From NCBI RefSeq assembly GCF_018326005.1, contig NZ_AP021903.1, positions 2,048,001 to 2,112,000 on the forward strand: a stretch of 64,000 nt of DNA, written 5' to 3'. Positions within the stretch are counted from its first letter, which is position 1, and every line of letters begins with the position of its first letter. Positions 8,860 to 17,363 of the stretch are shown piece by piece. Position numbers and translations under genes: made by a program. The DNA comes from Pseudomonas sp. Seg1 (GTDB lineage Bacteria; Pseudomonadota; Gammaproteobacteria; Pseudomonadales; Pseudomonadaceae). The notes beneath the pieces are model-generated. The model did no database searches, was not told the DNA's origin, and worked only from the letters and a program-made list of their open reading frames with translations.

Positions 8860-10698
8860 ATGAGTCACGCGCCAAGCGACACGATTACCTGGGGCATGAT
8901 GCTCCGCAAACTGCCGATGATTGCCAAAGCCATCCCGCGGGTGGTCAAAGGCATGAAGGTGGCCAACGTCACGGATCCGACCCAAAGCTGTGGCCTTGGC
9001 TGGACGTTCGAACAAGCGACCCTGCGCAATCCCCAAGGCCCGGCGTTATTGCAGGGCGATGTGCTGCTGACCTATTCGCAGGTCAATCAGTGGGCCAACC
9101 GTATTGCCCACTATCTGAGCGGACAGGGCATCGGCAAGGGCGACGTGGTGGCGGTGTTTATCGAGAACCGCCCGGAGTTGCTGGTGACGATTCTGGCGCT
9201 GGCCAAGGTCGGAGCGGTCAGCGCCTTGCTCAACACCTCGCAGACGCGCGACACGCTGATCCACAGTGTGAATCTGGTTGCGCCGGTAGCGATTGTGGTT
9301 GGCGAAGAATTGTTGCCCGCGTTTGCCGCAGTGCGCGAGCAAGTGTCGATTGCCGCGCAACGTACCTGGTTCGTGGCCGATCAGGACACTTACAGCCATC
9401 CGGGCATTGCGCCCGACGGCTACGTCAATCTGATCAGTGCCAGTGCCGACGCCGCCAGCGACAATCCGCCGAGCAGCCGGCAAGTATTCTTCGACGATCC
9501 CTGTTTCTACATTTACACCTCGGGCACCACGGGCCTGCCGAAGGCCGGCGTGTTCAAGCACGGCCGCTGGATGCGCAGTTCCGCCAGCTTCGGCATGATC
9601 GCGCTCAACATGGGCCCCGACGACGTCGTCTATTGCACTTTGCCGCTGTACCACGCCACCGGTCTTTGCGTGTGCTGGGGCTCGGCGATCAACGGCGCGT
9701 CAGGTTTCGCGATCCGCCGTAAGTTCAGCGCCAGCCAGTTCTGGAACGACGTGCGCCGCTACCGCGCCACCACCATCGGTTACGTCGGCGAGCTATGCCG
9801 TTATCTGGTCGATCAACCCGCCAGCGCCGATGACAGCCGTCACGACGTGCGCAAGATGATTGGCAACGGTCTGCGCCCCGGTGCCTGGGCCCAGTTCAAG
9901 ACGCGCTTCGCCGTTGACCACATTTGTGAGCTGTACGCGGCGAGCGACGGCAACATCGGTTTCACCAACATCCTCAATTTCGACAACACCATCGGTTTCT
10001 CATTGATGGCCTGGGAGTTGGTGGCCTACGACCATGACAGTGGCGAGCCGCTGCGCAGCGACGACGGTTTCATGCGCAAGGTCGGCAAGGGTGAGCAGGG
10101 CCTGTTGCTGGCGCGAATCGATGAAAAAGCGCCACTGGATGGTTACACCGATCCGCAGAAAACCGCCAAAGTCGTGTTGCACGACGTGTTTACCAAGGGT
10201 GATCGCTTTTTCAACACTGGCGACTTGTTGCGCAACATCGGTTTCGGCCACGCGCAATTTGTTGATCGACTCGGCGACACCTACCGCTGGAAGGGTGAAA
10301 ACGTCTCGACCACTGAAGTCGAAAATCTCTTGTTGCAACACCCGCACATCTCCGAGGCGGTGGCCTATGGAGTAGAAATTCGCAATACCAATGGTAGGGC
10401 GGGGATGGCGGCGATCACGCCGGCGGAATCCCTCGCGACGCTGGATTTTGCCGAGTTGCTGACGTTTATTCGTGAACGCATGCCGGCGTATGCCGTGCCG
10501 TTGTTCCTGCGGGTGAAGGTGAAAATGGAAACCACCGGCACCTTCAAATACCAGAAAACGCGCCTGAAAAACGAAGGCTTCGACCCCGGCCAGACAGGCG
10601 ATGATCCGATCTACGCATGGCTGCCCGGCACTCACACCTACGTACGTGTAACAGATGAAGTATTGGCGGAAATCGATCAAGGCAAACATCGTTATTGA
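8860..10698 (+). CDS. Long-chain acyl-CoA synthetase (FATP/FadD6-like)
   Basis: A 612-residue adenylate-forming enzyme that activates long-chain or very-long-chain fatty acids to CoA thioesters through an acyl-AMP. The P-loop is YTSGTTGLPKAG at about residues 217-228; the TGDLLRNIGFGHAQFVDRLGDTYRWKGENV segment (given in part as GDTYRWKGENVST) near residue 480 is the hinge and adenylate-binding motif. The order of motifs and the Tyr-Arg-Trp-Lys-Gly-Glu-Asn element resemble fatty-acid transport-type synthetases more than FadD1/FadD2. ATG at 8860 has GGGGAGC 6-12 bases upstream. It is monocistronic. Confidence 0.92.
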   Translation: MSHAPSDTITWGMMLRKLPMIAKAIPRVVKGMKVANVTDPTQSCGLGWTFEQATLRNPQGPALLQGDVLLTYSQVNQWANRIAHYLSGQGIGKGDVVAVFIENRPELLVTILALAKVGAVSALLNTSQTRDTLIHSVNLVAPVAIVVGEELLPAFAAVREQVSIAAQRTWFVADQDTYSHPGIAPDGYVNLISASADAASDNPPSSRQVFFDDPCFYIYTSGTTGLPKAGVFKHGRWMRSSASFGMIALNMGPDDVVYCTLPLYHATGLCVCWGSAINGASGFAIRRKFSASQFWNDVRRYRATTIGYVGELCRYLVDQPASADDSRHDVRKMIGNGLRPGAWAQFKTRFAVDHICELYAASDGNIGFTNILNFDNTIGFSLMAWELVAYDHDSGEPLRSDDGFMRKVGKGEQGLLLARIDEKAPLDGYTDPQKTAKVVLHDVFTKGDRFFNTGDLLRNIGFGHAQFVDRLGDTYRWKGENVSTTEVENLLLQHPHISEAVAYGVEIRNTNGRAGMAAITPAESLATLDFAELLTFIRERMPAYAVPLFLRVKVKMETTGTFKYQKTRLKNEGFDPGQTGDDPIYAWLPGTHTYVRVTDEVLAEIDQGKHRY

Positions 10699-10795
10699 TT
10701 CTGGCTATAGGCGTTCTTGAGAAAAAGGGGGTGACAGCTTTAGTTTCGCTCGGGAAACTGTCGGCTTTCCGATTGACCGAAAGTGGAGTTGCCCC

Positions 10796-11314
10796 ATGTC
10801 CGACCAAAGCCGCCAGATGACCCCTGAAGAAGCTGCCGAATTCACCGAGCAGGTTTTCAACAAGGCGCGTGACGGTGATGCCGAGATGCTTGATCGCCTG
10901 GTCACGGCCGGTTTGCCGGTGAACTTGAAGAACAGCAAGGGCGACACGTTGCTGATGTTGGCCAGCTATTACGGCCATGTGGATGCGGTCCAGGTGCTGC
11001 TTAAACACAAGGCCGATCCGGAAATGCGCAACGGCAACGGCCAGAGCCCGATCGCCGGTGCGGCGTTCAAGGGCGACCTGGCAGTGGTCAAGGCGCTGGT
11101 CGAGGCGGGAGCCGAGATCGAAGGTTCGTCGTTTGATGGTCGAACCGCGCTGATGATGGCGGCGATGTTCAACCGAGTGGCAATCGTTGATTACCTGATC
11201 AGCAAAGGTGCAGATCCAAAGGCCAAGGACGCCAATGGCGTGACGGCATTGGATGCGGCACGGACCATGGGCGCAGTCGACACTACTGCGCAACTGGAAA
11301 AACTCCTCGCCTGA
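10796..11314 (+). CDS. Ankyrin-repeat protein
   Basis: A 172-residue cytoplasmic protein made almost entirely of ankyrin repeats. After a 35-residue helical lead, repeats are visible at about residues 43-75 (GDTLLMLASYYGHVDAV), 76-108 (GQSPIAGAAFKGDLAVV), 109-141 (GRTALMMAAMFNRVAIV) and a partial last one at 142-172. No signal peptide, enzyme domain or membrane helix is present, so it is likely a protein-binding scaffold; partner unknown. A GGAGTTGCCCC ribosome region precedes the ATG. It is separated by about 100 bases from the acyl-CoA synthetase. Confidence 0.9.
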   Translation: MSDQSRQMTPEEAAEFTEQVFNKARDGDAEMLDRLVTAGLPVNLKNSKGDTLLMLASYYGHVDAVQVLLKHKADPEMRNGNGQSPIAGAAFKGDLAVVKALVEAGAEIEGSSFDGRTALMMAAMFNRVAIVDYLISKGADPKAKDANGVTALDAARTMGAVDTTAQLEKLLA

Positions 11315-11325
11315 AATTGTGATCC

Positions 11326-11425
11326 CCTGTGGCGAGGGAGCTTGCGCCCGCTCCAGTGCGCAGCGCTGGCAAGCTTTTTTGCGGCCGCTTCGCGCCCCAG
11401 CGGGAGCAAGCTCCCTCGCCACAGG
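11326..11425. repeat. Inverted REP pair, GTGGCGAGGGAGCTTG family
   Basis: Arms CCTGTGGCGAGGGAGCTTG (11326 onward) and its complement (ending 11425) flank about 60 bases that include a second nested GC-rich hairpin. This family differs from the REP at 8029. Confidence 0.85.
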
Positions 11426-11496
11426 TGTCGGGTGTGCTGAAGAATGCGCTATCCTTCGCGCCCTCGAAATTCACCTTCGCCACAGGATCCGCCCTC

Positions 11497-12027
11497 ATGA
11501 AAGCCGCACTCGTTGAACTCATCAGCAAAATCAGCTCCGGCTGCATGGGCGAGGACGAGATCCTGAACGTGGCCGACGAAGCCGCAGAAGCCTACGCCGA
11601 TGCCGACGCTTTTCTGACAGCCAACCCGGATATCAACTACGACGACACCTTCCCGATCCCGTTGGGCGAGTGGGTAGTGGTCGGTAGCCTGCCGGAAACC
11701 GTGCTGTTCCAGGCTGATACCTACGTCGACCTGTTCGCGCAGATCGTTGCCTCGTTCGGTCCGACCGTCGACTTCAACCTCAAGCCCAAGCAACTGGCCA
11801 AGACCGAAGCCCTGACGGCGCTGAACCGCATCCAAGTGCAGATGAGCAGCCTGAGCAAGGAAAACGGCGGCTACACGCTGATGAACTTCAGTCAGTTGCT
11901 CGACGATGAACTGCAAGTGGTGCTGGTCTATGGCAACGACGTGCCCCGGGTGCTGGAACTCTGCGCCGAAGTCGGCATCGCCGCTGCGCCATCGCTGGAA
12001 GCTTTGAAAATTGCCGTTCACGTCTGA
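11497..12027 (+). CDS. Conserved hypothetical protein
   Basis: A 176-residue acidic protein I cannot assign. There is no signal peptide or membrane segment. It has an acidic N-terminal half (GCMGEDEILNVADEAAEAYADADAF), a central segment ending in KPKQLAKTEALTALNRIQ and a C-terminal alternating hydrophobic region. The chosen start, ATG 11497, has ACAGGATCC about 8 bases upstream; the open frame extends left into the REP element, which is not likely to be translated. It stands between REP elements and a small membrane-protein gene. Confidence 0.75.
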   Translation: MKAALVELISKISSGCMGEDEILNVADEAAEAYADADAFLTANPDINYDDTFPIPLGEWVVVGSLPETVLFQADTYVDLFAQIVASFGPTVDFNLKPKQLAKTEALTALNRIQVQMSSLSKENGGYTLMNFSQLLDDELQVVLVYGNDVPRVLELCAEVGIAAAPSLEALKIAVHV

Positions 12028-12098
12028 GCGCAATAAAAGGGAACCCTGCGCGCGACCGTCTATCCTAAAAGTGCATGCCACTATTCTGGAGCGACACC

Positions 12099-12290
12099 AT
12101 GGGTTCCACGTTCAACGGTTTGATCGGCCTGATCATCCTCGCCCTCGACATCTGGGCCATCATCAATGTGCTGAAAAGCGGCGCGACCACCGGGATGAAA
12201 ATCGTCTGGGTGCTGCTGATCATCCTCCTGCCAGTGCTGGGTCTGATCATCTGGGCGATTGCCGGACCGCGGGGCAACGTCCGAATCTGA
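12099..12290 (+). CDS. PLDc_N-type small membrane protein
   Basis: A 63-residue inner-membrane protein with two hydrophobic helices: FNGLIGLIILALDIWAIINVL and KIVWVLLIILLPVLGLIIWAIAG. The pattern, including the short Lys-rich link and the Pro-Val-Leu-Gly-Leu-Ile-Ile-Trp end, matches the PLDc_N domain that precedes cardiolipin synthases but is also found free-standing in pseudomonads. Start ATG 12099 is preceded by CTGGAGCGACACC. Function unknown. Confidence 0.8.
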   Translation: MGSTFNGLIGLIILALDIWAIINVLKSGATTGMKIVWVLLIILLPVLGLIIWAIAGPRGNVRI

Positions 12291-12316
12291 TCGCGATTTC
12301 GAGACTGACCACAAAA

Positions 12317-12408
12317 CCTTTGGGAGCTGGCTTGCCAGCGATAGCATCACCGCGGTGTCACTGAGAGACCGGGGCGACTGCATCGCTGGCAAGCCAGTTC
12401 GCACAAGG
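12317..12408. repeat. Inverted REP pair, GGGAGCTGGCTTGCCAGCGAT family
   Basis: The units at 12317-12345 and 12381-12408 face each other around 35 bases. Each unit itself contains the short palindrome CTGGCTTGCCAG. Confidence 0.85.
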
Positions 12409-12528
12409 TTATGTGGTATGCCGATGAAGTGAGGTTCGACCTGTCATCTTCGGCAACGTAGAATGCGCGCCTTTCCCGGGCAATCGTCGTCACGATCGAC
12501 GCCCGCGCATTCATCGGAGCACTTGACC

Positions 12529-13404
12529 ATGACCGTCACCAAGACCAGCGAGTACCTGGAAACCCTCTACGAAGGCTACGGCCAGCGTTTTCGCATGGAA
12601 AAACTGCTGCACGAAGTGCGCACCGAACACCAGCACCTGGTGATTTTCCAGAACCCGCGCATGGGCCGTGTGATGGCGCTGGACGGCGTGATCCAGACCA
12701 CTGAAGCCGACGAATTCATCTACCACGAAATGCTCACCCACGTACCGATCCTCGCTCACGGCACCGCCAAGCGCGTGCTGATCATCGGTGGCGGCGACGG
12801 CGGCATGTTGCGCGAAGTGACCAAGCACGCGGGCGTCGAACACATCACCATGGTCGAGATTGACGGCACTGTGGTCGACATGTGCAAGGAATTCCTGCCG
12901 AACCACTCCAAGGGCGCCTACGACGACCCGCGTCTGAACCTGGTAATCGACGACGGCATGCGTTTCGTCGCCACCACCACGGAAAAATTCGACGTGATCA
13001 TCTCCGACTCCACCGACCCGATCGGCCCGGGTGAGGTGCTGTTCTCGGAAAACTTCTACCAGGCCTGCCACCGTTGCCTGAACGAAGGCGGCATCCTCGT
13101 GACGCAGAACGGCACGCCGTTCATGCAGATCGACGAAGTCAAAACCACGGCCGGTCGTCTGCGCAGCCTGTTCCCGGACTGGCACTTCTACCAGGCCGCC
13201 GTACCGACCTACATTGGTGGTTCGATGACGTTTGCCTGGGGTTCGACCAATCCGGCCTACCGCAAACTGAGCCGTGAAGTCCTGCAACAGCGCTTCATTG
13301 GCAGCGGCATCGTCACTCGCTACTACAACCCGGAAATCCATATCGGTGCGTTCGCGTTGCCGCAGTACGTGCTGCAAGCGATCAACAAACCAAGCAACGA
13401 CTGA
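12529..13404 (+). CDS. speE: Polyamine aminopropyltransferase (spermidine synthase)
   Basis: SpeE moves an aminopropyl group from decarboxylated S-adenosylmethionine to putrescine to make spermidine. The 291-residue protein starts at ATG 12529 and shows the nucleotide loop GGGDGG at residues 87-92, [15 protein letters not shown] after it, and the catalytic segment [11 protein letters not shown]. Length is as usual for the family. The upstream extension of the frame to 12463 is not supported by the start of the fold. It is monocistronic between two REP arrays. Confidence 0.95.
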   Translation: MTVTKTSEYLETLYEGYGQRFRMEKLLHEVRTEHQHLVIFQNPRMGRVMALDGVIQTTEADEFIYHEMLTHVPILAHGTAKRVLIIGGGDGGMLREVTKHAGVEHITMVEIDGTVVDMCKEFLPNHSKGAYDDPRLNLVIDDGMRFVATTTEKFDVIISDSTDPIGPGEVLFSENFYQACHRCLNEGGILVTQNGTPFMQIDEVKTTAGRLRSLFPDWHFYQAAVPTYIGGSMTFAWGSTNPAYRKLSREVLQQRFIGSGIVTRYYNPEIHIGAFALPQYVLQAINKPSND

Positions 13405-13433
13405 TCACCCATTTTTCATTTGTGTATGGATCC

Positions 13434-13569
13434 CCTGTGGTGAGGGGATTTATCCCCGACCGGCTGCGCAGCAGTCGTAAATCCAGCAAGCGCGGTCTGC
13501 CTGATCACCGCGTTGGCTGGTTTTGGGGGACGCTTCGCATCCCATCGGGGATAAATCCCCTCGCCACAA
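13434..13569. repeat. Inverted REP pair, GAGGGGATTTATCCCC family
   Basis: Arms CCTGTGGTGAGGGGATTTAT (13434 onward) and its complement (to 13569) lie about 85 bases apart. They fill most of the 306-bp gap between speE and the next small gene; nothing else is seen in that gap. Confidence 0.8.
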
Positions 13570-13710
13570 TGGTTGTGTGCAAAATTCGCGGCGCATCTCC
13601 AGGATGAGGTTTTTTTCATCTTTGCCCGCTGTAATCCTTTTGAACCAACTTTCGGCGTACCAGTCGATTTAGGTGTAAGCCCATTTGCGGGTTTGATCGA
13701 GGAGGCACCG

Positions 13711-13944
13711 ATGCAAAAGTGGAAAGTCACTTTCGTGGATGATCACGGTGAAATTGTCGATGAGGTCTTCGAGCGAGCCGAGTGCCCGAGCGACGATGAG
13801 GCCGCGCGACTGATCAAGGAGCGGCTCCTGCCTGTGGCCGCCGAACTGGATCTGAACGATCTGGAAGGGCGCACCGCCGATGCCGGCGTGAAAAACCTGA
13901 AAACCCAGAACAGCATCGAAATCCGCAGCATCACTCCAATCTGA
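13711..13944 (+). CDS. Small conserved hypothetical protein
   Basis: A 77-residue acidic protein beginning MQKWKVTFVDDHGEIVDEVF. ATG 13711 is preceded by a strong GAGGAGG ribosome site, which fixes the start; the frame is open further upstream without such a signal. The sequence suggests a beta strand pair followed by a helix (DDEAARLIKERLLPVAAELDL). No motif was recognised and the role is unknown. Confidence 0.75.
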   Translation: MQKWKVTFVDDHGEIVDEVFERAECPSDDEAARLIKERLLPVAAELDLNDLEGRTADAGVKNLKTQNSIEIRSITPI

Positions 13945-14154
13945 AATTCTTCCTGTCACTTGAAGCACCAGGCCTTGGCAGCGGCTCTATCTTGGGGCTA
14001 CTCTGCAAGCGAGATCAGCGAACGGATCGCTAAGGTCTGGTCTTGTCAGCTACATGCTTGTTTCCCGCGCGCAACCACGTTGCCGTAGTACTTTGGCCAA
14101 AGGCCCGGGGCGGGAATACGGAAAGTCTATCCATCTATCCGAGGGGGACGATTC

Positions 14155-14502
14155 ATGAGCACAGCCTATCAAGAAGACATCAGCAGCAATGTTCTGCGCC
14201 GCATGAAAGAAGGCGGTTTCGATTTTTCCCGATTCCATCCCATCGAGTTCTACGCCATTTTCCCGGACGAGGAGCGGGCGCGCAGGGCGGCAGGCAAGTT
14301 TCGCGGTGAATCCATCAATGCCCAGGTCAGCGTGCGCGACGACGGCGCGTGGTCTCTGGAGTTGAGCAAAGTGATGTACGCGACATATGACGATATCGGC
14401 GATTTCGAGCAGGGGTTTTCTGCCGTGGTCGAACCGCTGGGTGGCATTATCGAGGGCTGGGGCGTCAAGCAGGAGGTGCGCAATCGCTACCGTCTGAACT
14501 GA
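14155..14502 (+). CDS. rraB: RraB-family regulator of RNase E
   Basis: A 115-residue RraB-like protein. In enterobacteria RraB binds RNase E and changes which RNAs are cut. Family features visible here are the alpha/beta sandwich with HPIEFYAIFPDEERARRAA, the strand WSLELSKVMYATYDDI and a C-terminal GGIIEGWGV. The ATG follows GAGGGGGACGATTC. RraA, the other modulator of the same enzyme, is encoded at 58537 in this window. A weak hairpin (CAACGGC/GCCGTTG, 14524-14551) follows. Confidence 0.8.
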   Translation: MSTAYQEDISSNVLRRMKEGGFDFSRFHPIEFYAIFPDEERARRAAGKFRGESINAQVSVRDDGAWSLELSKVMYATYDDIGDFEQGFSAVVEPLGGIIEGWGVKQEVRNRYRLN

Positions 14503-14608
14503 TCTCTTGCAGTAACTATTAAGCAACGGCTGACCTTTGGGTTGGCCGTTGTCGTTTCCGGCGTTCGAAAACCGCTGCGGCAAAACCCTGAAACAAGAAT
14601 CCGAGGCC

Positions 14609-14636
14609 AAAAAAAAGCCACCGGAGAGGGTGGCTA
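14609..14636 (-). terminator. Strong orphan intrinsic terminator on the minus strand
   Basis: Stem GCCACC/GGTGGC with a six-base loop, followed on the minus strand by eight T. There is no minus-strand protein gene for it to serve; see the candidate small RNA. Confidence 0.8.
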
Positions 14637-14760
14637 AAAGGGAAGACCGATAAGGAGAGGAAACCGGTCAGGGTTACAGCGGGGCGGGCTGCGACGGCAG
14701 TCCAGAGCAGTTGAGCCGGGCACTTCCCGGCGCGGTGGCCGATGAAGTTTTGCGGCGAAT
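14609..14760 (-). ncRNA. Candidate trans-acting small RNA
   Basis: The 488-bp gap between rraB and the next gene has a minus-strand unit that looks like a small RNA. It ends in a strong intrinsic terminator (arms GCCACC/GGTGGC, eight T) although no minus-strand gene is present. Upstream in the same transcript are a GCCGGG/CCCGGC hairpin and a GACCG/CGGTC hairpin whose loop reads GTTTCCTCTCCTTAT, a pyrimidine-rich, anti-Shine-Dalgarno-like sequence. A possible -10 box (GATAAT, complement of 14767-14772) and -35 box (TTCACT, complement of 14790-14795) with a 17-base spacer place the start near 14760, giving about 150 nt. I could not match it to a named Pseudomonas RNA. Confidence 0.5.
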
Positions 14761-14870
14761 GCGCGGATTATCCGCAGCCGTCGCCGAGCAGTGAAATCAA
14801 CTCTGACTATGCTGGTGATAGGCGATGCAGTGCGTCGCAATGAAGCGGGGGCAATCAGGTTGGGGCATTT

Positions 14871-14891
14871 GCCGCACAGGAATGGTGCGGC
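14871..14891. promoter_or_regulatory. Inverted repeat, possible NtrC-type enhancer site
   Basis: Arms GCCGCAC and GTGCGGC separated by seven bases (AGGAATG). It lies about 50 bp upstream of the -24 element at 14941. The GCAC...GTGC core resembles NtrC half sites, but the arm-to-arm spacing is a little short of the classical site. Confidence 0.4.
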
Positions 14892-14940
14892 GCCTGCGGC
14901 GTGAATATCCAACCGATTGAAATCAAAGCGTTTATGCCGA

Positions 14941-14955
14941 TGGCACGGGCCTTGC
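14941..14955 (+). promoter_or_regulatory. Sigma-54 (RpoN) promoter
   Basis: TGGCACG at 14941-14947, four bases, then TTGC at 14952-14955. The invariant GG and GC are 10 bp apart, as required for RpoN. The predicted start is near 14967, 24 bases before the ATP-grasp ATG. Confidence 0.8.
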
Positions 14956-14990
14956 GAAGGCCTGTAGGTCCGGGTGACAAGGAGTACGGC

Positions 14991-16400
14991 ATGATCCGCA
15001 CCTATTTTGATGAGATGTACGATGCCGGCGGCCAGGTTCGCCCGCATTACCGGGAGTTCGCCCGATGGCTGGCCGACACGCCTGACGAGCTGCTGGCTCA
15101 ACGGCGGCGCGAGGCCGATTTGCTGTTCCATCGCGCCGGCATCACGTTCACGCTCTACGGCGATGAGCAGGGCACAGAGCGCCTGATTCCTTTCGACACC
15201 ATTCCGCGGAGCATTCCCGCCAGCGAGTGGCGGATCGTCGAACGCGGCTGCATCCAGCGGGTCAAGGCGCTGAACATGTTTCTCGCCGACCTTTATCACG
15301 AGCAACGCATCATCAAGGCCGGGATCATTCCCGCCGAACAGGTCCTGGCCAACGAGCAATACCAGTTGGCGATGCAAGGCCTGGATCTGCACCGCGATAT
15401 CTACTCGCATATTTCCGGCGTTGATCTGGTGCGCGACGGCGACGGCACCTACTACGTGCTCGAAGACAATCTGCGCACGCCTAGCGGCGTCAGCTACATG
15501 CTCGAAGACCGCAAGATGATGATGCGCCTGTTCCCTGAGCTGTTTGCCGCCCAGCGCATCGCGCCCATCGACCATTACCCGAACCTGTTGCTCGACACAC
15601 TGAAAAGCTCCAGCCCTATCGACGATCCGAGCGTGGTGGTACTGACGCCGGGACGTTTCAACAGCGCGTTCTTCGAACACGCGTTTCTGGCGCGGGAAAT
15701 GGGTGTGGAACTGGTGGAGGGCGCCGATCTGTTCGTGCGTGACGACAAAGTGTTCATGCGCACCACTGACGGCCCGAAAGCGGTGGACGTCATCTATCGC
15801 CGTCTCGACGATGCGTTTCTCGATCCGCTGGCCTTCAACCCCGACTCGATGCTCGGCGTACCGGGGCTGCTATCGTCCTACCGCTCCGGCAATGTGGTGT
15901 TGGCTAACGCTATCGGTACCGGCGTGGCGGACGATAAGTCGGTGTATCCGTTTGTCACCGACATGATTCGCTTCTACCTCGACGAAGAGCCGATCCTGAA
16001 GAACGTGCCGACCTGGCAATGCCGCAACCCGTCTGAACTTTCCCATGTGCTGGCCAATCTTCCAGATCTGGTGGTCAAGGAAACCCAGGGCTCCGGCGGT
16101 TACGGGATGCTTGTCGGGCCGGCGGCAACGACGGCGGAAATCGATGCGTTCCGCGAGCGGATCAAAGCCAAGCCGCACGCTTACATCGCGCAACCGACGT
16201 TGTCGCTGTCGACCTGTCCGACCTTTGTCGAAAACGGCATTGCGCCGCGCCACATCGACTTGCGCCCGTTCGTATTGTCCGGTCGCGAAACCCGGGTGGT
16301 GCCCGGCGGTTTGACCCGTGTCGCCCTGCGCGAAGGCTCCCTGGTGGTGAATTCCTCTCAGGGCGGCGGAACCAAGGACACCTGGGTGGTCGAGGATTGA
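14991..16400 (+). CDS. Circularly permuted type 2 ATP-grasp protein
   Basis: A 469-residue cytoplasmic protein of the circularly permuted ATP-grasp family (DUF404/DUF407), predicted to form amide bonds between a peptide or amino acid and an amine with ATP. Start ATG 14991 (MIRTYFDEMYDAGG) follows an AAGGAG site; the longer frame from 14901 would cross the sigma-54 promoter. Visible family segments are DIYSHISGVDLVRDGDGTYYVLEDNLRTPSGVSYMLE (in short, LEDNLRTPSG) in the first half and VVKETQGSGGYGM near residue 365. It is the first gene of a three-gene operon with alpha-E and transglutaminase genes. The product of this operon is not known. Confidence 0.9.
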   Translation: MIRTYFDEMYDAGGQVRPHYREFARWLADTPDELLAQRRREADLLFHRAGITFTLYGDEQGTERLIPFDTIPRSIPASEWRIVERGCIQRVKALNMFLADLYHEQRIIKAGIIPAEQVLANEQYQLAMQGLDLHRDIYSHISGVDLVRDGDGTYYVLEDNLRTPSGVSYMLEDRKMMMRLFPELFAAQRIAPIDHYPNLLLDTLKSSSPIDDPSVVVLTPGRFNSAFFEHAFLAREMGVELVEGADLFVRDDKVFMRTTDGPKAVDVIYRRLDDAFLDPLAFNPDSMLGVPGLLSSYRSGNVVLANAIGTGVADDKSVYPFVTDMIRFYLDEEPILKNVPTWQCRNPSELSHVLANLPDLVVKETQGSGGYGMLVGPAATTAEIDAFRERIKAKPHAYIAQPTLSLSTCPTFVENGIAPRHIDLRPFVLSGRETRVVPGGLTRVALREGSLVVNSSQGGGTKDTWVVED

Positions 16401-16412
16401 AGGAAGCTTGCC

Positions 16413-17363
16413 ATGTTAAGTAGAACTGCCTCGGATCTGTATTGGATGTCGCGTTACCTGGAGCGGGCGGAAAACCTCGCACGGATGCTCGACGTCAGTT
16501 ATTCGCTGTCGCTGATGCCGCAGGACGGTCGCGGCGATGGTCTGCACGAATTGGCCATGCCGTTGTTGATCACCGGCACCCTCGACGATTACCTGGAGCG
16601 CCACGGCGATTTGCACGCCGAACGTCTGCTGCATTTCTTCGCTCTGGATGCGGCCAATCCGGCGAGCATCTACAGTTGCCTCGGCGCGGCGCGGGCCAGT
16701 GCTCACGCGGTGCGTGGCCGGATCACCGCAGATATGTGGGAAAACATCAACGCCACGTGGCTGGAGATTCGCGGCATCGCCGAACAGGGGCTGAGCCGCT
16801 ATGGCATGAGTCGTTTCTGTGAATGGATCAAGGAACGCTCACACCTGTTCCGGGGTGCCTCTTACGGCACGATCATGCGCAACGATGCGTTTCGCTTCAT
16901 TCGCCTCGGCACCTTTATCGAACGTGCGGACAACACGCTGCGGTTGCTCGATGCCCGTTACGAGATGGCGGGCGATCAGGCCGAAGCGGTCAGCGACGGC
17001 ACCGCTCATGCTTATTACCAGTGGAGTGCCTTGCTGCGGGCCTTGTCGTCATTCGAGGCCTACACCGAGATTTATCGCGATGCGCCCGGCGCCCGACATG
17101 TGGCGGAGCTGCTGCTGTTGCGCGCCGATGTGCCGCGCTCCTTGCGCGCCTGCACCGAGGAGATCGACCAGATCCTCGCACAGTTGCCGGGGGCCAACGG
17201 TCGGCCGGCACAGCGACTGGCGGCAGAAATGGACGCACGCCTGCGCTACACCGGCATTCACGAAATTCTCGAAGAAGGCCTGCACGCCTGGCTCACCGAA
17301 TTCATCCCGCTGGTGCGCCAGTTGGGCAACGCCATTCACAGTTCATACCTGGAGGCTGCATGA
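16413..17363 (+). CDS. Alpha-E domain protein
   Basis: A 316-residue all-helical protein of the alpha-E family (DUF403), starting MLSRTASDLYWMSRYLERAENLARML, the hallmark N-terminus. Its biochemical role is unknown; in many proteobacteria it is always next to a circularly permuted ATP-grasp and a transglutaminase, as here. The start lies 12 bases after the ATP-grasp stop and its stop overlaps the next ATG (17360-17363), so the three are translated together. Confidence 0.9.
   Translation: MLSRTASDLYWMSRYLERAENLARMLDVSYSLSLMPQDGRGDGLHELAMPLLITGTLDDYLERHGDLHAERLLHFFALDAANPASIYSCLGAARASAHAVRGRITADMWENINATWLEIRGIAEQGLSRYGMSRFCEWIKERSHLFRGASYGTIMRNDAFRFIRLGTFIERADNTLRLLDARYEMAGDQAEAVSDGTAHAYYQWSALLRALSSFEAYTEIYRDAPGARHVAELLLLRADVPRSLRACTEEIDQILAQLPGANGRPAQRLAAEMDARLRYTGIHEILEEGLHAWLTEFIPLVRQLGNAIHSSYLEAA

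Noticed and set aside
13434..13569. Possible CRISPR array because of repeated arms
   Set aside because: Only one inverted pair with a palindromic core, no regular direct repeats and no spacers; it is a REP pair.
14503..14608. Terminator of rraB as a strong intrinsic stop
   Set aside because: The CAACGGC/GCCGTTG hairpin at 14524-14551 lacks a T-run, so it is only a weak candidate.
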